Source of the DNA: Rhipicephalus microplus
Lineage: Eukaryota > Arthropoda > Arachnida > Ixodida > Ixodidae
Length of the DNA: 64,000 nt
Assembly (NCBI RefSeq): GCF_043290135.1
Contig: NC_134700.1
Span: forward strand, 162,268,553-162,332,552
Direction: 5' to 3'
Of this stretch, positions 61,603 to 64,000 are shown one piece after another. The translations under genes were made by a program, and so were the position numbers. The notes beneath the pieces were generated by a model, which was not told the origin of the DNA, ran no database searches, and saw only the letters and a program-made list of their open reading frames with translations. Position 1 is the first letter of the stretch, and each line of letters begins with the position of its first letter.

Positions 61603-62886
61603 ATGCGGCCCCTACGCGGCTGCATGCTACTGCGGTGTGGTTTCCACGTTCCATACTACGGGCCCGAAGCAGGCATCAGTGCGAAGGGCTCTCCACTAAC
61701 TCACGACTCTGTGTCGATGGAGCATTCAACCGCCGTAACGCCATCTTCCAATGAGAAAGGATCGTCGTCGGTGGCGGAGAACGCCGCTGGGCGTTGCGTG
61801 GCAGTAACGACACCCGAGACGCACACCGCGGGGCTCACACCTGATCCAGCTTTCACCAGTTCTCTTTCCGGACAACAAAATGACATTTTCACTGGGGAAA
61901 GAATGCAGGACAATGCTGCCTCGAACTGTCTTGCTGACCACACCGATGACGACGATGCAAGTGGCTGTTGGAAGACCGTCATCAAGAAGCGACGCGCCCG
62001 CAAATTGAGCATCCACAAGGAAACCCAACCAAACGAGAGCATCTTGGGCGCCTCTCAGCGCAATGTATGCAAGAAGAGTGGGAACCAGCATCTGCCTTAA
62101 CTTCCTGTACACGATGAAAAGATCATTCTACGCCCTCATGGAGGGCTTTGCCTGGATAGGTGGATGTGCCTTGAACTCGCCGGCGCTTTCTGGAGTGCTG
62201 CTGATTTGAATACAAAAGACCGCGAGAACATCATATTCCGACTGCGACCACTGCAAAACCTAGCGATCATCAGCACGCCCCAGCCCCATGTGGCCGATGC
62301 GCTATACAGAGTGCGGGAGCTTAGACTCGGTGAGCGTGTTTATCCTATCACAACATACTTAGCCGCTTTGGACAACTGGTGCAAGAGTATTGTTCCGGGC
62401 ATTGTGCCCGGTAGGTCATCTTCCACGCTAGTAGATGAACTTGTGGCTCCTGCAACCCAAGTACTTCAAGCACGCATGATGGGTCAGACCTACATTGCGT
62501 TGGTTACTTTCGAAGGATTGAAGGTCCCTTGTTGCGTACGCTTCTATGGGGCCGAACTTCGTGGTTACCCCCATCACACCCGACAAGTGGTTTGCAATAT
62601 TTGCCTTAAGCTGGACCATCGGGACGACCCTACACCAAACGTTGTCATATGCTTGACGTGCGGCACCTCCAGTGACCTTACAGTGTCAAGCAAAACAGCC
62701 GAGACCCACCATTCACGCACCCCGACGAAGGCAGAAGAGTTGCGCTCCAAGAGCCGATCCAAATCGCGTCGCAAGTCAAAGACGCGCTCTGAGGCCCAGA
62801 CCCGCTTAAAGTCCCAGACCCGCTCTCAATCCTGGACTCGCCTCAAGTCCTGCTCCTGCTCCCAGTTCTACTTCTTCTCCAGTTAG
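61603..62886 (+). pseudogene. ORF1 (Gag-like) of a tick-type LINE with an in-frame stop
   Basis: One continuous frame of 428 codons from the ATG at 61603, interrupted by a TAA at 62098-62100. N-terminal part is acidic/Ser-rich with a basic patch (KKRRARKLSIHKE). After the stop: IILRPHGGLCLDRW, FRLRPLQNLAIISTPQPHVA, LRLGERVYPITTYLAALDNW, CKSIVPGIVPGRSS, LQARMMGQTYIALVTFEG and VRFYGAELRGYPHH, a pattern I know from many tick LINE ORF1 proteins. The zinc-knuckle zone VCNICLKLDHRDDPTPN..CLTCG is worn. The C-terminus is a run of Arg/Ser/Lys repeats. It would bind the LINE RNA. The stop suggests an inactive copy. Confidence 0.7.
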
Positions 62887-63037
62887 GAATCACGGCGTCC
62901 ATCGGAGACGCGCGCTCCTTCCCAACTACACGAAAGCCCCACAAGAAGGCTTTGCAGAGCAAACCTGTTGGAAAGGATGTACACGCTTTCTACTAGCAGC
63001 AGCGGGCCCCGGAACAGAACGCAATTAAGGTGGATCC

Positions 63038-63397
63038 TTGGGAGGTAGGTCAAGTAGAGAGTCTCCCCCCCCAGCTTGCTCCGTCCTGCCAATAACTTTC
63101 GCCGCGTCCCTTCACATAACTAAGTCCTCGACCCCTGATCCTCTCTCGGAAATAGCACGTCTACGTCAGCACATGGAGGGGCGTTGCGAACGCCTGCAAA
63201 AGCAAATGATCGAGCTGGTAGCAGAAATGGGCGCCAGTATGCAGGCCGCAATCGATAAAATAGAGCGCCGCATGGAAATCCTTCAAATTGAGATGATGGA
63301 GCACGTCCAGCCATGTATAGAACGAACGCTCGCACGTGCCACCACCATGCCAGATACCGAGACTAAACTTCATCAAATCTCTCGACCATTGTTATGA
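63038..63397 (+). pseudogene. C-terminal coiled coil of the LINE ORF1
   Basis: A frame (first triplet is not ATG) with SEIARLRQHMEGRCERLQK and AAIDKIERRMEILQIEMMEH, a heptad-rich helix often found at the end of ORF1 in these LINEs. It is out of frame with the Arg/Ser tail at 62886 and probably belongs to the same gene after an indel. The endonuclease expected next is absent. Confidence 0.5.
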
Positions 63398-63500
63398 AGC
63401 GCGCCTCCAACGACGTTACGAAGGGCGCCACAAAATCTCACCTCTGCTCTCAATGTTATGAAAGATGGCGACGCCAACACGGTCCCGAAGGCGCCACTGC
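63390..63500. repeat. Two ~60-bp direct repeats
   Basis: TGTTATGAAG(C/A)..G.CG.C.CCAACGAC.TT.CGAAGGGCGCCAC at about 63392-63435 and a related copy TGTTATGAAAG...GCCAACACGG...CGAAGGCGCCACT at about 63455-63500. Confidence 0.5.
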
Positions 63501-64000
63501 TTCGAACTCCGCCGGGAAGGTCACCAGCCGTTTGGTAGCGTAGGTTTCTCCGCGCGCGACTGCTTCTGCGAGGAGCTGATAGACGAGCGGACGAGACGAC
63601 GGTGAGTTAAACAAGGCTTATGTACAGCATTTATAAAGAGGCGTTACAAATTCGGCACTTGGGCCGACAGCTTAGAGACCCGAAGAGCCGAGCTCTCCTC
63701 TCTAACACATAGGCCTACTGCTCGCGCCGCGCCGCAGGGCTTTGTTTATATGCACCGAGTGGATACTTGTAGTAACCAAATGTCCAACCAGAAGCGCCGC
63801 CGGTCGTGAGGTCAGACTCCTCCAATGGGGTCACCGCTGGGCCGCGCCATTCTCATCAAATCTGGAGCCGCTGCGCAGCACGTGGCTGCACCCAAGGACG
63901 ACTGACGTCACCACGCATTGCGTCAGACTCGCCAGAGAGGAAGGCGCCGGCTCGCTGGCTGATGTGACTCACTGTGCGTGCGCGGCAGAAAGGCACCATC
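63501..64000 (-). other. GC-rich end of window, possible LTR on the minus strand
   Basis: The minus strand contains TTTATAAATGC near 63630, followed downstream by ACATAAGCCTTG and a GC-rich leader. This could be an LTR promoter and transcript start, with a possible LTR end CATAACA near 63455. The other LTR and any coding part are not visible, so this is only a suggestion. Confidence 0.25.

Overview
The window looks like accessory, repeat-dominated nuclear DNA of a hard tick (Ixodidae). The best organism clue is five copies or pieces of one tRNA-headed SINE whose head and body match the Ruka family known from Rhipicephalus. The LINE proteins are also of types common in tick genomes. No conserved host gene was recognised; nearly everything that can be named is mobile DNA in different states of decay. 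All family names are from memory of motifs, with no database search.

Layout. 1-1956: 5' end of an LTR element on the minus strand (short LTR, primer binding site, long Gag-like frame running off the window). 2560-5890: degenerate RTE-type LINE (minus) with a long polypurine tail. 8824-10930: decayed Ty3/gypsy fragment (RNase H and integrase, plus) between 34-bp inverted repeats. 11562-12286: 725-bp terminal-inverted-repeat element. 12369-12807: large ATCT/GTCT microsatellite. 14470-18370: three direct copies of an unrecognised repeat. 21810-27725: I-type LINE (minus: endonuclease, reverse transcriptase, RNase H) split by a Jockey/CR1-type LINE at 22077-24297. 28528-29113: tandem duplication with a SINE at its junction. 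30370-35641: several truncated I-type LINE pieces. 35835-37663: inverted-repeat elements and dispersed short repeats. 37690-39309: 147-bp satellite. 39310-45667: complete LTR retrotransposon (minus) with two near-identical LTRs and a 5-bp target duplication.

48792-49975 holds small repeats. 50500-55482 is a second copy of the I-type LINE (plus), split by a nearly intact Jockey/CR1-type LINE and followed by an inverted piece of the same LINE family. 55907-59590 has SINEs and short repeats. 60021-61350 is a decayed LINE RT (minus), 61603-63400 a tick-type LINE ORF1 (plus), and the GC-rich end may be part of an LTR.

The two most notable observations are: (1) the 1,448-aa Gag-Pol of the complete LTR element has integrase in front of reverse transcriptase, the Gmr1-type order, and all catalytic residues are present; (2) the LINE at 50692-54190 joins ORF1 to its endonuclease frame across a textbook A AAA AAC heptamer, with no ATG available for the second frame and a predicted downstream stem. 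Sequence position also gives a relative chronology: the young LTR element broke a satellite array, and the Jockey/CR1 LINEs broke older I-type LINEs.
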